28,779 nucleotides of DNA from contig CAMGSK010000002.1 of the NCBI GenBank assembly GCA_946061795.1, forward strand, positions 1-28,779, given 5' to 3'. Made by a program: the position numbers and the translations under genes. Position 1 is the stretch's first letter, and the number at the start of each line of letters is the position of its first letter. The notes under the pieces are model-generated. The model ran no database searches, was not told the DNA's origin, and saw only the letters and a list, made by a program, of their open reading frames with translations. Origin of the DNA: an uncultured Elusimicrobium sp. GTDB lineage: Bacteria > Elusimicrobiota > Elusimicrobia > Elusimicrobiales > Elusimicrobiaceae. Of the stretch, positions 16,738 to 24,311 are shown piece by piece.

Positions 16738-17931
16738 TTACTCCTTCGCGTCAGTTCCGTCCTGCTTGCCGGAAGCTTCTTCGGCCTCCGGGCGGGGGGA
16801 AGTTTGGCTTTCGCTGACGTTTATTTTTTGGCCGTTTTGCAATTTTTGGTGACCCACGGGAATAATGCGGTCTCCTTCTTCCAAACCGGAAATCACGATA
16901 TATTTGTTGCCCACCATGGCGCCGGTGGTCACGTATTTTTGCAGGACTACGTTTTCCGGCGTGACCGTCATGACATACTGGCCGGCGGCGTCTTGGGCCA
17001 CGGCAGTTTGCGGAATGAGAATGACGGGGCGGAATTTGTCTGTGCTGACGGTTAAATTCACATAATTGCCCGGCACCAACTTGCGCTGGGGGTTGGCGGC
17101 CTGCGCGTAAACGGCCATGGTGGCGGTGTCTGCGTTGATTTCATTGTCCGAGAAAACGGAAGCGGAGGGCAAATCAATTTTTTCGCCGTTAGGCAAGGAA
17201 ATTTGAATGTCCGGCTCCGAGGTGGTCAGTTGGTCCATGCCGCTGAGACGTTCTTTGTCCGTAATGGAAAACACCACGCGAATGGGGTCCATTTGGATGA
17301 CGCGCGCCAGTTTGGACGCGGCGGCGGAAGTATAGTTCCCTTTGGTCATCAACGCTTTGCCGATATAGCCGCTGATGGGAGAGCGGACTTCGGTATATTC
17401 CAGATCCAGTTTGGCCAAATCCAGACTGGCTTGCGCGGATTTGACGTTGGCCTGCGCATTGGCCAGATTGCTTTCCGCCACTTCCAGATCGGCTTTGGAA
17501 AGTAGTTTTTCATTGTACAAAGACAGCTCGCGGTTATAATCGCTTTCAATTTGTTTTAAAGAAGCTTTGGCCTTTTCCAGCGCGGCTTCGGCCGAGGTGA
17601 CGGCGGCTTTGTAGCGGCTCTGGTCTATGACGAAGAGCACGTCCCCTTCCTGCACAAAAGAGCCGTCTTTAAAAAGTACGCGGTCAATATAGCCTGACAC
17701 TTGGGGGGTGACGTCAGAAGCGTTAATGGCTTCCACTTTGGCGATAAACGTGCTTCCCAGCGCCACCGGTTCTTTGTGTACGGTTTGTGCCAGGACGCTG
17801 GCCTGTCCGGCCGCGCCGAAAGGCATGCCCGCGGCGGCGGTCATTTTCCCTTTGATGACAAAGCCCAACAGTCCGCCCGCCAACAAAACGAGCAGGTATT
17901 TTACATAACGTTTAATGGTTCTTTTTTTCAT
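16738..17931 (-). CDS. acrA: RND efflux periplasmic adaptor (membrane fusion protein)
   Basis: This 397-residue adaptor links the inner-membrane pump to the outer-membrane channel. It has an N-terminal membrane anchor (about residues 9-26) with no lipobox Cys. Next come the barrel-sandwich hybrid halves (ASDVTPQVSGYIDRVLFKDG and LEYTEVRSPISGYIGKAL), which flank a coiled-coil hairpin of about 80 residues, then a beta-barrel and a membrane-proximal domain. The tail is hydrophilic and low-complexity (Glu, Ala, Ser, Lys). The spacing is 5 nt from tolC and 9 nt to acrB, so all are co-transcribed. AGGGAAA lies about 8 nt before the ATG. Confidence 0.93.
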   Translation of the reverse strand: MKKRTIKRYVKYLLVLLAGGLLGFVIKGKMTAAAGMPFGAAGQASVLAQTVHKEPVALGSTFIAKVEAINASDVTPQVSGYIDRVLFKDGSFVQEGDVLFVIDQSRYKAAVTSAEAALEKAKASLKQIESDYNRELSLYNEKLLSKADLEVAESNLANAQANVKSAQASLDLAKLDLEYTEVRSPISGYIGKALMTKGNYTSAAASKLARVIQMDPIRVVFSITDKERLSGMDQLTTSEPDIQISLPNGEKIDLPSASVFSDNEINADTATMAVYAQAANPQRKLVPGNYVNLTVSTDKFRPVILIPQTAVAQDAAGQYVMTVTPENVVLQKYVTTGAMVGNKYIVISGLEEGDRIIPVGHQKLQNGQKINVSESQTSPRPEAEEASGKQDGTDAKE

Positions 17932-17936
17932 AAATT

Positions 17937-19268
17937 TTATTTCCCTATGCTTCTGTACAGATTGGCTTTGCTGAGCAGCAAATCATAAAAAGCCGTAATT
18001 TTGTTTTGCCGCGCGTCGGCCAGCTGGGCCACGGCGGAAAGAAGGTTCAGTATGTCTCCTTTGCCCACTTCATAATAGCGGAAAGCGACGCGGTGGTTTT
18101 CCTGCGCGCTGGCCAGCACTGTTTGGCTGATTTCATAGGAGCGCAGGGCCGTTTTGTAATTTTGGTAGGCGTGCCAGACTTCGTTTTCCACTTGGCGCGT
18201 CAAATTCTGCGTTTGGTTTTGGGCCTGTTGATAGGCGTAAGAAGCCTGCTGCGCCGCGTACATGTTGGAAAAACCCGAGAAGAGCGGCCAGGTCAGCATT
18301 AGCCCCGCGGAATTGTCCGAAGTATAGGGGCGGCTGTATTTCCAGTTGTCGTTATAGGAGGCGGAAGCCGTCGCGCTGAGGGACGGCAGCATCCGCGTGC
18401 GCGCAACGCGCAGATTGGCTTTTTGCGCTTCCTGAGAACTTTGCTGCGCTTGAATTTCCGGACGGACGGCCAAGGCTTCTTTCATAAGTTCTTTTACGTC
18501 GTCGGTTTCAATTTGGATGAATTTTTCGTCAAAGACGGGTTTGGCCAGTTTCACGTCCGTGTCCGGGCGCAGGTTCAGCAAAACGGCCAAATTGCCGCCG
18601 TATTGTTTGACGGCGTTTTCGGCGCGTACCACGGAAAGCAAGGCTTCTTCGTAGCGGGTTTGCGCTTGGAGTTTGTCACTCAAAGACACCATGCCCAGTT
18701 TGTAGCGTTTCTGGGCTTCGGTGTAAGACTGCTTATAAGAATCCAAACTGGCTTTTGCGCTGGTCAGCGATTCTTGCGCAGCCAACAGGCGCAAATAGGC
18801 GGTTTGAATGGAAAGGACCAGCTCCTGTAAGGAAGCGTTATAGGTAAAGCGGGCCGCGTTCAGATAAGCGCGGGTGCCGCCCACGCGCGCGCCGCGTCCG
18901 CCGAAATCAAACAGCAGCCAGGAAGCTTCCGCTTTTCCGGAGTAGGGCTCGCTTTGGGAGTAGCCGTGTCCTTCGGCTTTTTCCCCGGCGATGTTTCCTC
19001 TGCCCGTCAAAGTGACGGACGGCAGATATTCCGCGCGTGCGGCGCCCAGGCCGGCTTCGGACGCTTTGACGCCCATATATTCGGCCGCCAAGGCCGGGTT
19101 GGTGCATAAGCCGACTTGAATCAAGTCCTCCAGGGACAGTTCGTCGGAAGTCACGTCTTTGTCCACGCATCCCTGGGGAGGAAGCGTGCGGTAGGCCCCC
19201 AAAGGGTCCAGCGCAAAGGCGGACAGAGTGCAGCAGCACGCGGCCGCCAACAGCAAACACTTTCTCAT
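17937..19268 (-). CDS. tolC: Outer-membrane efflux channel (TolC/OEP family)
   Basis: This 443-residue outer-membrane channel protein should complete the tripartite pump. A signal peptide (MRKCLLLAAACCCTLSAFA) precedes two tandem OEP repeats. The first begins near LEDLIQVGLCTNPALAAEYMGVKASEAGLGAARAEYLPSV, and the second near EALAVRPEIQAQQSSQEAQKANLRVARTRMLPSL, each with the N-P or R-P-E-I plus P-S-L pattern typical of OEP halves. The long alpha-helical stretches are rich in Ala and Gln. The three adjacent cysteines in the signal region might suggest a lipoprotein, but no good lipobox is present. The ATG overlaps the tetR TGA by 4 nt. The gene order (channel first, then adaptor, then pump) is less common than acrA-acrB-tolC. 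Confidence 0.92.
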   Translation of the reverse strand: MRKCLLLAAACCCTLSAFALDPLGAYRTLPPQGCVDKDVTSDELSLEDLIQVGLCTNPALAAEYMGVKASEAGLGAARAEYLPSVTLTGRGNIAGEKAEGHGYSQSEPYSGKAEASWLLFDFGGRGARVGGTRAYLNAARFTYNASLQELVLSIQTAYLRLLAAQESLTSAKASLDSYKQSYTEAQKRYKLGMVSLSDKLQAQTRYEEALLSVVRAENAVKQYGGNLAVLLNLRPDTDVKLAKPVFDEKFIQIETDDVKELMKEALAVRPEIQAQQSSQEAQKANLRVARTRMLPSLSATASASYNDNWKYSRPYTSDNSAGLMLTWPLFSGFSNMYAAQQASYAYQQAQNQTQNLTRQVENEVWHAYQNYKTALRSYEISQTVLASAQENHRVAFRYYEVGKGDILNLLSAVAQLADARQNKITAFYDLLLSKANLYRSIGK

Positions 19269-19918
19269 GATTTTTTTATTCCTTTATCGTATGATTTCAA
19301 AATGGCGTACGTATTATGCCAAACCAATTTTTTGACCTGCGCATGTAAGCGCGGGTTGTATTCTTTGCATCCCGTAGCCCTCAGCAGAATGGAACGTTTG
19401 AAATCCGTCAAAATAATCTGCCCAAACACCACATTGGCCAACATGGCCAGCTCCGCGGAGCGGTGTTTGACTCCGGCGGCGCGGGCCAACAGCCGGCAAA
19501 GCGTATTGTCTATGGAGGAAACGGACTGCATTAAAATTTGGGGCAGTTTGCCCGAAGGGTCCAGCTCCGCAAACATAAAAAAACGGCTGATCAGGGCGTT
19601 TTTGCGTTCGGAATCCAAATCCAGCATGCGGCAGAGCAGTTTGTGCAGCAGTTCCAGCGCTTCTTCCCGGCTGAGCGAATCCACGTCTTGCGGTATGCGG
19701 ATGCCGTGCCGGGGGCTGAAGAGCAGTTTGTCGCATTCTCCGCTTAAATATCGGAAAGCGGCCAAGTAAAGGCCCCGTTTGTCTCCGAAATGATAATGCA
19801 CCGCGGCAATATTCACTCCTGCGCGGCGGACAATGTCGCGCACGGAGGTGGCGGCATAGCCGTCGCGGGCGAACAGTTGTGCGGCGGTTTTTAAAAGTTT
19901 TTCGCGGGTGTCTTTCAT
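19265..19918 (-). CDS. TetR/AcrR-family repressor, probable regulator of the efflux operon
   Basis: This 217-residue regulator has an N-terminal helix-turn-helix (REKLLKTAAQLFARDGYAATSVRDIVRRAGVNIAAVHYHFGDKRGLYLAAF, residues 5-54) typical of TetR. Its C-terminal ligand domain resembles the CecR/YbiH (DUF1956) group: SRFFMFAELDPSG in mid-protein and a final helix ending in HAQVKKLVWHNTYAILKSYD. It is the first gene of tetR-tolC-acrA-acrB and overlaps tolC by 4 nt, so it probably represses its own operon and releases on binding a pump substrate. Two inverted repeats in its promoter region fit this. AGAGGAG lies 10 nt before the ATG. The ligand is unknown. Confidence 0.92.
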   Translation of the reverse strand: MKDTREKLLKTAAQLFARDGYAATSVRDIVRRAGVNIAAVHYHFGDKRGLYLAAFRYLSGECDKLLFSPRHGIRIPQDVDSLSREEALELLHKLLCRMLDLDSERKNALISRFFMFAELDPSGKLPQILMQSVSSIDNTLCRLLARAAGVKHRSAELAMLANVVFGQIILTDFKRSILLRATGCKEYNPRLHAQVKKLVWHNTYAILKSYDKGIKKS

Positions 19919-19920
19919 GA

Positions 19921-19938
19921 GACAGAATCTCCTCTGTC
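19921..19938. promoter_or_regulatory. Inverted repeat in the tetR leader (operator or stem-loop)
   Basis: GACAG (19921-19925) and CTGTC (19934-19938) are inverted with 8 nt between them. The element lies just downstream of the tetR -10 and encloses the ribosome binding site. It could be a TetR operator or an RNA hairpin presenting the Shine-Dalgarno in its loop. Confidence 0.4.
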
Positions 19939-19940
19939 AA

Positions 19941-19970
19941 ATTTTATCAAATTCAATATGAGAAATTCAA
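19941..19970 (-). promoter_or_regulatory. Promoter of the tetR-tolC-acrAB operon
   Basis: On the minus strand, TTGAAT (19965-19970) and TAAAAT (19941-19946) are separated by 18 nt, and the -10 carries the TGn extension (TTTGATAAAAT). The predicted start is near 19934, with a leader of about 16 nt that includes AGAGGAG. Confidence 0.6.
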
Positions 19971-19980
19971 ACGTTCGTTT
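19969..19980. promoter_or_regulatory. Perfect inverted repeat, candidate TetR operator
   Basis: AAACGTTCGTTT is a perfect palindrome of AAACG and CGTTT arms around TT. It overlaps the -35 of the tetR operon and lies in the 130-nt divergent gap to the amidotransferase gene, so one repressor could act on both sides. Confidence 0.45.
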
Positions 19981-19999
19981 TAATTTTGCCCGCGGCCTG

Positions 20000-20029
20000 T
20001 TGTGCCTTTCCGGCGGGCTATGTTAAAAT
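20000..20029 (+). promoter_or_regulatory. Promoter of the lipoprotein amidotransferase gene
   Basis: TTGTGC (20000-20005) and TAAAAT (20024-20029) are separated by 18 nt; TG precedes the -10 (TGTTAAAAT). The predicted start is near 20036, followed by AGGGGGAA before the ATG. Confidence 0.5.
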
Positions 20030-20048
20030 AAAACAAAAGGGGGAACGT

Positions 20049-21059
20049 ATGCGGTTAACGAAAATCCGTCCGGACGTCCGGCTTCATCTAGTGTTATGCA
20101 AAAAAATTTTTCTTTTTGCGCTTTGCGCCGCATTGTTGGCCGGCTGCGTTTCTTTTGCCGAAAGCGCGGAACCTAAAACCGTTTATTTGCAACGTCACAC
20201 CTATCCGGGCTCCTATGCGGACGATTTCCGCGTTTCTGACCGGATTGCCGATCAGCTGGTCCGGGAAGGGAAAACGCCTTCATTTAAAATTTCCGGACGG
20301 GACCTGAAAAAGCTGTATCCCGATTACGCGCCTTCGGAGGATGCCCCGCTGGTGGGTGTGTTGTTTAACCGGGAGGAAACCGATTACGCCATTCCCCTTC
20401 CCTATATTTATGCTTTGGCCAAAGCGGGCGCACGAATCCGGGTGATTTCTTTTGACGGCCCGGCAGAGCAAGCCCGGGGTTTGGACGGCATACTGCTGAG
20501 CGGGGGTGATTTTGCCTGGCCGAAAGAAATTTACGCCCGCCTCCAAAACAAAGACTATCCTCTTCCCGGTAAGCGTTATCAGGCGTATGCGACGTTGGTC
20601 CGATACGCCGCCGAACGCCAAATGCCTCTTCTGGGTATTTGCGCGGGCATGCAGGCCATGGGGGTGCTTTTGGGTGAAGGGCGCGTAAAGCTTCATGAGA
20701 ATTTATCCGAAGTCACTTCCTATTCTCACCGTTCCGTTCCCGCAGTGCAGAAAGCTCATGCTGTTTCCGTACTTTCAGACAGCCGCTTGGCCGCCATAAC
20801 CGGAGCGGAGACCCTGGATGTCAACTCCCGTCATTTTCAGGGGCTTTCCGTTTCGTCGCTGGAGCAGACTTCCGCCGTGCGCGCCGTTGCGTTTTCTCCC
20901 GACGGCGTAGTGGAAGCGGTGGAGTTCCCGCTGCATCCTAATTTTATTGCCGTGCAATTTCATCCCGAGGTGTCCGCTTGGAAAGGAGACGAACTCAGCC
21001 AGCGCATTGTTGACGCATTTGTTCAAGACGCCCGCGCGTATAAAACGCAAAAGCGGTAG
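20049..21059 (+). CDS. Lipoprotein class I glutamine amidotransferase-like hydrolase (peptidase C26-like)
   Basis: This 336-residue protein has a lipoprotein signal: a basic start, a hydrophobic core (IFLFALCAALLAGC) and a lipobox Cys at residue 33. After a spacer of about 60 residues comes a class I amidotransferase fold with triad C198 (LLGICAGMQAMG), H305 and E307 (AVQFHPEVS), and an SGGDFAWP loop. This resembles the PuuD-like gamma-glutamyl-GABA hydrolases, which cleave gamma-glutamyl bonds. Those are normally cytosolic, so a membrane-anchored exported form is unusual; it may act on gamma-glutamyl peptides or wall-derived peptides, but the substrate is unknown. The ATG at 20049 is chosen because AGGGGGAA precedes it; an upstream in-frame start would place extra residues before the signal. 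It is divergent from tetR. No clear terminator follows. Confidence 0.85.
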   Translation: MRLTKIRPDVRLHLVLCKKIFLFALCAALLAGCVSFAESAEPKTVYLQRHTYPGSYADDFRVSDRIADQLVREGKTPSFKISGRDLKKLYPDYAPSEDAPLVGVLFNREETDYAIPLPYIYALAKAGARIRVISFDGPAEQARGLDGILLSGGDFAWPKEIYARLQNKDYPLPGKRYQAYATLVRYAAERQMPLLGICAGMQAMGVLLGEGRVKLHENLSEVTSYSHRSVPAVQKAHAVSVLSDSRLAAITGAETLDVNSRHFQGLSVSSLEQTSAVRAVAFSPDGVVEAVEFPLHPNFIAVQFHPEVSAWKGDELSQRIVDAFVQDARAYKTQKR

Positions 21060-21102
21060 GATTTTTTGCTTGGGTTGCTCTGGAGTTTTTCCTGTAGATT
21101 TT

Positions 21103-21131
21103 TTGCGCTTTGGGGGAGTAATTTATATAAT
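21103..21131 (+). promoter_or_regulatory. Promoter of the fruK-fruA-ptsH-ptsI operon
   Basis: TTGCGC (21103-21108) and TATAAT (21126-21131) are separated by 17 nt. The predicted start is near 21138, about 34 nt before fruK. Confidence 0.65.
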
Positions 21132-21140
21132 CCTAATATA

Positions 21141-21152
21141 AGGAATTTTCCT
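21141..21152. promoter_or_regulatory. Palindrome just after the fru promoter start (candidate operator)
   Basis: AGGAATTTTCCT is a perfect inverted repeat (AGGAA, TT, TTCCT) at about +4 to +15 of the predicted transcript. That position suits a repressor site. No regulator gene lies next to the operon. Confidence 0.4.
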
Positions 21153-21171
21153 GGTCCCGTATTGTAAAATC

Positions 21172-22095
21172 ATGATTTATACCATTACGTTTAACCCTTC
21201 GCTGGATTATGTGATGTTTGTGCCCCAACTGCATGTGGGCGGCGTCAGCCGCGCGGTGCGCGAAAGCATTTTCCCCGGAGGAAAAGGCATCAACGTGGCC
21301 GTCGTGCTGGAGAGGCTTGGTCTGCCGTGTACGGCGCTGGGGTTTTGCGCCGGATATACGGGCAAAGCCATGCTCGGCATGTTGGACGGGGAAATTTCCC
21401 GCCTGGATTTCATTTCACTGCCCGAAGGCCAAAGCCGCATCAACGTCAAAATAAAATCCGAACAGGAAAGCGACGTCAACGGCCGAGGTCCGGCGGTTTC
21501 TTCCGCATATTTTTCAGAATTGCTAAACAAATTGTCGGCGCTGGGCAAGGACGACGTGTTGGTGTTGGCCGGCGCGGTTTGCGCGGGTTTGTCATCGGAC
21601 GCTTATGCGATGATTTTGCGTTCGCTCAAAGAACGCGGCGTATTGTGCGTGGTGGACGCTACGGGGGATTTATTGAAAAATGCGCTTTCCCTCCGTCCGT
21701 TTTTAATCAAGCCAAACGCGGAAGAATTGGCGGATTTGTTCGGTGCCGATATTCAGACGCAGGAAGAGATAGAAAAATACGCGCGCGAGGCGCAAAAACT
21801 GGGCGCGCGCAACGTGTTGGTGTCTATGGGTGCGCAAGGAGCCTTGCTTTTGACGGAAGAAGGACGCATACTGCGCGGAGACCCCGCCCGGCTGACGGGT
21901 CCCGTCGTCAATTCCGTCGGCGCGGGGGACAGCATGGTGGCGGGATTTTTGGCCGGCTGGCTGAAAACGCGCGACCCGCGTAAAGCGTTGGATTTGGCTT
22001 TGGCTTGCGGCGGGGCCTGCGTGATGCAGGAGTGGCTGCCAACGCGGGCGGATGTGCGGGCTTTGTTGTCCGCGCCGGAAGAATTTTCTTTATAA
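21172..22095 (+). CDS. fruK: 1-phosphofructokinase (PfkB family)
   Basis: This 307-residue PfkB-family kinase should phosphorylate fructose-1-phosphate, the product of the adjacent fructose PTS, to fructose-1,6-bisphosphate. It shows the PfkB N-terminal pattern FNPSLDYVM, the glycine-rich PGGKGINVA (35-43), KPNAEELADLFG in mid-protein, and the ATP site/catalytic SVGAGDSMVAGFLAGW with D253. Tagatose-6-phosphate kinase (LacC) is a close relative; the context of fruA favours FruK. The ATG at 21172 gives the normal first strand. No Shine-Dalgarno lies near it: an AAGGA occurs only about 27 nt upstream, within the palindrome. The fruA gene starts 16 nt downstream. Confidence 0.92.
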   Translation: MIYTITFNPSLDYVMFVPQLHVGGVSRAVRESIFPGGKGINVAVVLERLGLPCTALGFCAGYTGKAMLGMLDGEISRLDFISLPEGQSRINVKIKSEQESDVNGRGPAVSSAYFSELLNKLSALGKDDVLVLAGAVCAGLSSDAYAMILRSLKERGVLCVVDATGDLLKNALSLRPFLIKPNAEELADLFGADIQTQEEIEKYAREAQKLGARNVLVSMGAQGALLLTEEGRILRGDPARLTGPVVNSVGAGDSMVAGFLAGWLKTRDPRKALDLALACGGACVMQEWLPTRADVRALLSAPEEFSL

Positions 22096-22111
22096 TCCAA
22101 ACGGAGAACGT

Positions 22112-24034
22112 ATGAAAATAACGGATTTACTCGGCAAGCAATCCATTTTATTGGGAGCGTCCGCTTCCGGCAAGCAAGACGCGGTGTCCCAATTAGTGCG
22201 TCTGATGACTGCTTCGGGCAATGTGGCTGACGCACAGATGTATGAGCAGGCGGTGCTCGCGCGGGAAGCGCAGAGTAGCACGGGGGTGGGGGAAGGAATC
22301 GCCATTCCGCACGCTAAAACCGCCGCCGTCACCGCGCCCGGGCTGGCCGCTATGACGGTGCCCGCCGGGGTGGAATATGATTCTTTGGACGGGGCTCCGG
22401 TGGATTTACTCTTTTTAATCGCCGCGCCCGCCGGAGGGGAAAATGCCCATTTGGATTTGCTCAGCCGTCTGTCCACGCTGCTCATGGATGAAAATTTCCA
22501 TAAAGATTTACTGGCCGCTCAGGACGCGGAGGCTTTTTTGAAAGTGATAGACCGCGCGGAAGCGTCCGCTTTCCCGGAAGAAAAACCCGCCGAAGAAACC
22601 TCCGCGGCTTATGACGTGCTGGCCGTGACGGCCTGCCCCACGGGCATTGCGCATACGTATATGGCCGCGGAAGCGTTGACCAAAGCCGCGCAAAAAAGCG
22701 GCGTGCGGCTGAAAGTGGAAACCAACGGCTCCGGCGGCGTGAAAAATCCGCTGACCGCGCAGGATATCGCCCAGGCCAAAGCCGTCATTGTGGCGGCGGA
22801 CAAAGCGGTGGAAACTGCGCGTTTTGACGGGAAAAAAGTATTATTTGTGAAAGTGGCCGACGGCATACACCGGCCCGCCGAATTGTTGGAACAGGCGCTG
22901 CGCGGCGACGCGGCCGTATATCACGCGGCGGAGGCCGACAAATCCGCCCAATTCGCAGGCGGTCCGCAAGATTCCGCCTTGCGCAAAATTTATAAATATT
23001 TGATGAACGGCGTGTCCCACATGCTGCCGTTTGTCATCGGCGGCGGAATTTTGATTGCGCTGTCTTTTCTGTTTGACGGGGCACATGCGGGTACGCCGCA
23101 GTTCGGAACGGGCAATCCGCTCTCTTCCTTTTTAAACCAGGTGGGGGGACTGGCCTTCGGCATGATGTTCCCCATTTTGGCCGGATATATCGCCGCGGCC
23201 ATTGCCGACCGGCCGGCTTTGATGCCCGGCATGGTGGGCGGTTTGCTGGCCAAGACGGGCTTTTCGCTTTCTTTGCCTCAAGAACTGTGGCAGCCTTCCG
23301 GTTTTTTGGGTGCGTTGGCCGCCGGATTTTTGGCGGGATATTTGATGTTGGCGCTGCGCAAAGCGGCCTCCCGTCTGCCCGCGTCTTTGGAAGGGATAAA
23401 ACCCGTATTGATTTATCCGTTCTTCGGCATTTTGGGCATTGGCGCGCTGATGGTGTTTGTGGTCAATCCGCCTATGGCTTGGCTGAACACGGGGATGAAT
23501 GAATTTTTGGCCGGCATGAGTACGGGCAGCAAAGTGCTGCTGGGATTTGTGCTGGGCGGCATGATGTCGGTGGATTTCGGCGGGCCGATCAACAAAACCG
23601 CCTATGTGTTCGGCACCGCCGCGTTGGCCAGCCAGCAGTATGAAATCATGGCTTCCGTCATGGCCGGAGGCATGGTGCCTCCTTTGGCGATTGCGCTGAG
23701 TACGCTGTTTTTCAAGAACCGCTACACACAGGCGGAACGGCAGACCACGGCGGGCAATTTCGTTATGGGTCTTTCGTTTATTACGGAGGGAGCCATTCCG
23801 TTTGCGGCGGCGGACCCGCTGCGCGTTATTCCTGCATGCGCCGTCGGCGCGGCGGTGGCCGGCGCACTGAGCATGTGGCTGGGCTGCGGTTCTCCGGCTC
23901 CGCACGGAGGCATTTTTGTGGCGGGCGTTATGACGCACGCGTGGGGCTTTTTGGCGGCATTGGCCGCGGGATCTTTTACGGGAATGGCGTTGTTGGCGGT
24001 GCTAAAAAAACCGCTGGACGCCTCCGAACAATAA
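22112..24034 (+). CDS. fruA: PTS fructose transporter subunit IIABC
   Basis: This 640-residue permease takes up fructose and phosphorylates it to fructose-1-phosphate. Domain order is IIA (about 1-150; phospho-His H67 in GEGIAIPHAKT), an acidic Pro/Glu linker (about 152-165), IIB-fru (about 167-265; phospho-Cys C175 in VTACPTGIAHTYMAAEAL), and IIC (about 290-640; multiple membrane segments, with GLSFITEGAIPFAAADP as the substrate motif). The start is set at 22112, where GGAGA precedes the ATG and the IIA domain begins; the open frame extends 60 nt further into fruK without family support. It sits between fruK and ptsH and is expected to receive phosphate from the HPr encoded next to it. Confidence 0.94.
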   Translation: MKITDLLGKQSILLGASASGKQDAVSQLVRLMTASGNVADAQMYEQAVLAREAQSSTGVGEGIAIPHAKTAAVTAPGLAAMTVPAGVEYDSLDGAPVDLLFLIAAPAGGENAHLDLLSRLSTLLMDENFHKDLLAAQDAEAFLKVIDRAEASAFPEEKPAEETSAAYDVLAVTACPTGIAHTYMAAEALTKAAQKSGVRLKVETNGSGGVKNPLTAQDIAQAKAVIVAADKAVETARFDGKKVLFVKVADGIHRPAELLEQALRGDAAVYHAAEADKSAQFAGGPQDSALRKIYKYLMNGVSHMLPFVIGGGILIALSFLFDGAHAGTPQFGTGNPLSSFLNQVGGLAFGMMFPILAGYIAAAIADRPALMPGMVGGLLAKTGFSLSLPQELWQPSGFLGALAAGFLAGYLMLALRKAASRLPASLEGIKPVLIYPFFGILGIGALMVFVVNPPMAWLNTGMNEFLAGMSTGSKVLLGFVLGGMMSVDFGGPINKTAYVFGTAALASQQYEIMASVMAGGMVPPLAIALSTLFFKNRYTQAERQTTAGNFVMGLSFITEGAIPFAAADPLRVIPACAVGAAVAGALSMWLGCGSPAPHGGIFVAGVMTHAWGFLAALAAGSFTGMALLAVLKKPLDASEQ

Positions 24035-24050
24035 TTAAGGAGTTGTGTAT

Positions 24051-24308
24051 ATGAAAGAATTTACGTATGTCATCACCGACAAAGAAGGAATTCACGCGCG
24101 TCCTGCGGGCGTATTGGTCAAAAAGGCCAACGGATTTAAAAGCAAATTGACGATGTCTCTCGGAGAAAAAACGGGTGACCTGAAGCGTATTTTTTCCGTG
24201 ATGGCTTTGGGAGCCAAAGAGGGAGATCCCGTCGTGGTTCGCGCCGAAGGAGAAGATGAAGAACAAGCCGCGGCCGCGCTGGAAGCGTGCCTGAAGGAAA
24301 CTCTGTAA
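24051..24308 (+). CDS. ptsH: Phosphocarrier protein HPr, lacking the regulatory serine
   Basis: This 85-residue protein passes phosphate from Enzyme I to the IIA domain. The active His is H15 in GIHARPAG, and the conserved VMALGAKEGD and ALEACL segments follow. At the position of the HPr kinase target Ser46, the sequence is KRIFSVMALG, that is, Arg in place of Ser (compare KSIMGVMSLG in Bacillus), so control by HPr kinase is unlikely. AAGGAG stands 8 nt before the ATG at 24051; a GTG two codons upstream is less likely. It is 16 nt after fruA and 3 nt before ptsI. Confidence 0.95.
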   Translation: MKEFTYVITDKEGIHARPAGVLVKKANGFKSKLTMSLGEKTGDLKRIFSVMALGAKEGDPVVVRAEGEDEEQAAAALEACLKETL

Positions 24309-24311
24309 TTT

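Noticed and set aside
19314..19940. Minus-strand frame of 208 codons overlapping tetR
   Set aside because: A shifted-frame shadow; the other frame has a complete TetR helix-turn-helix.
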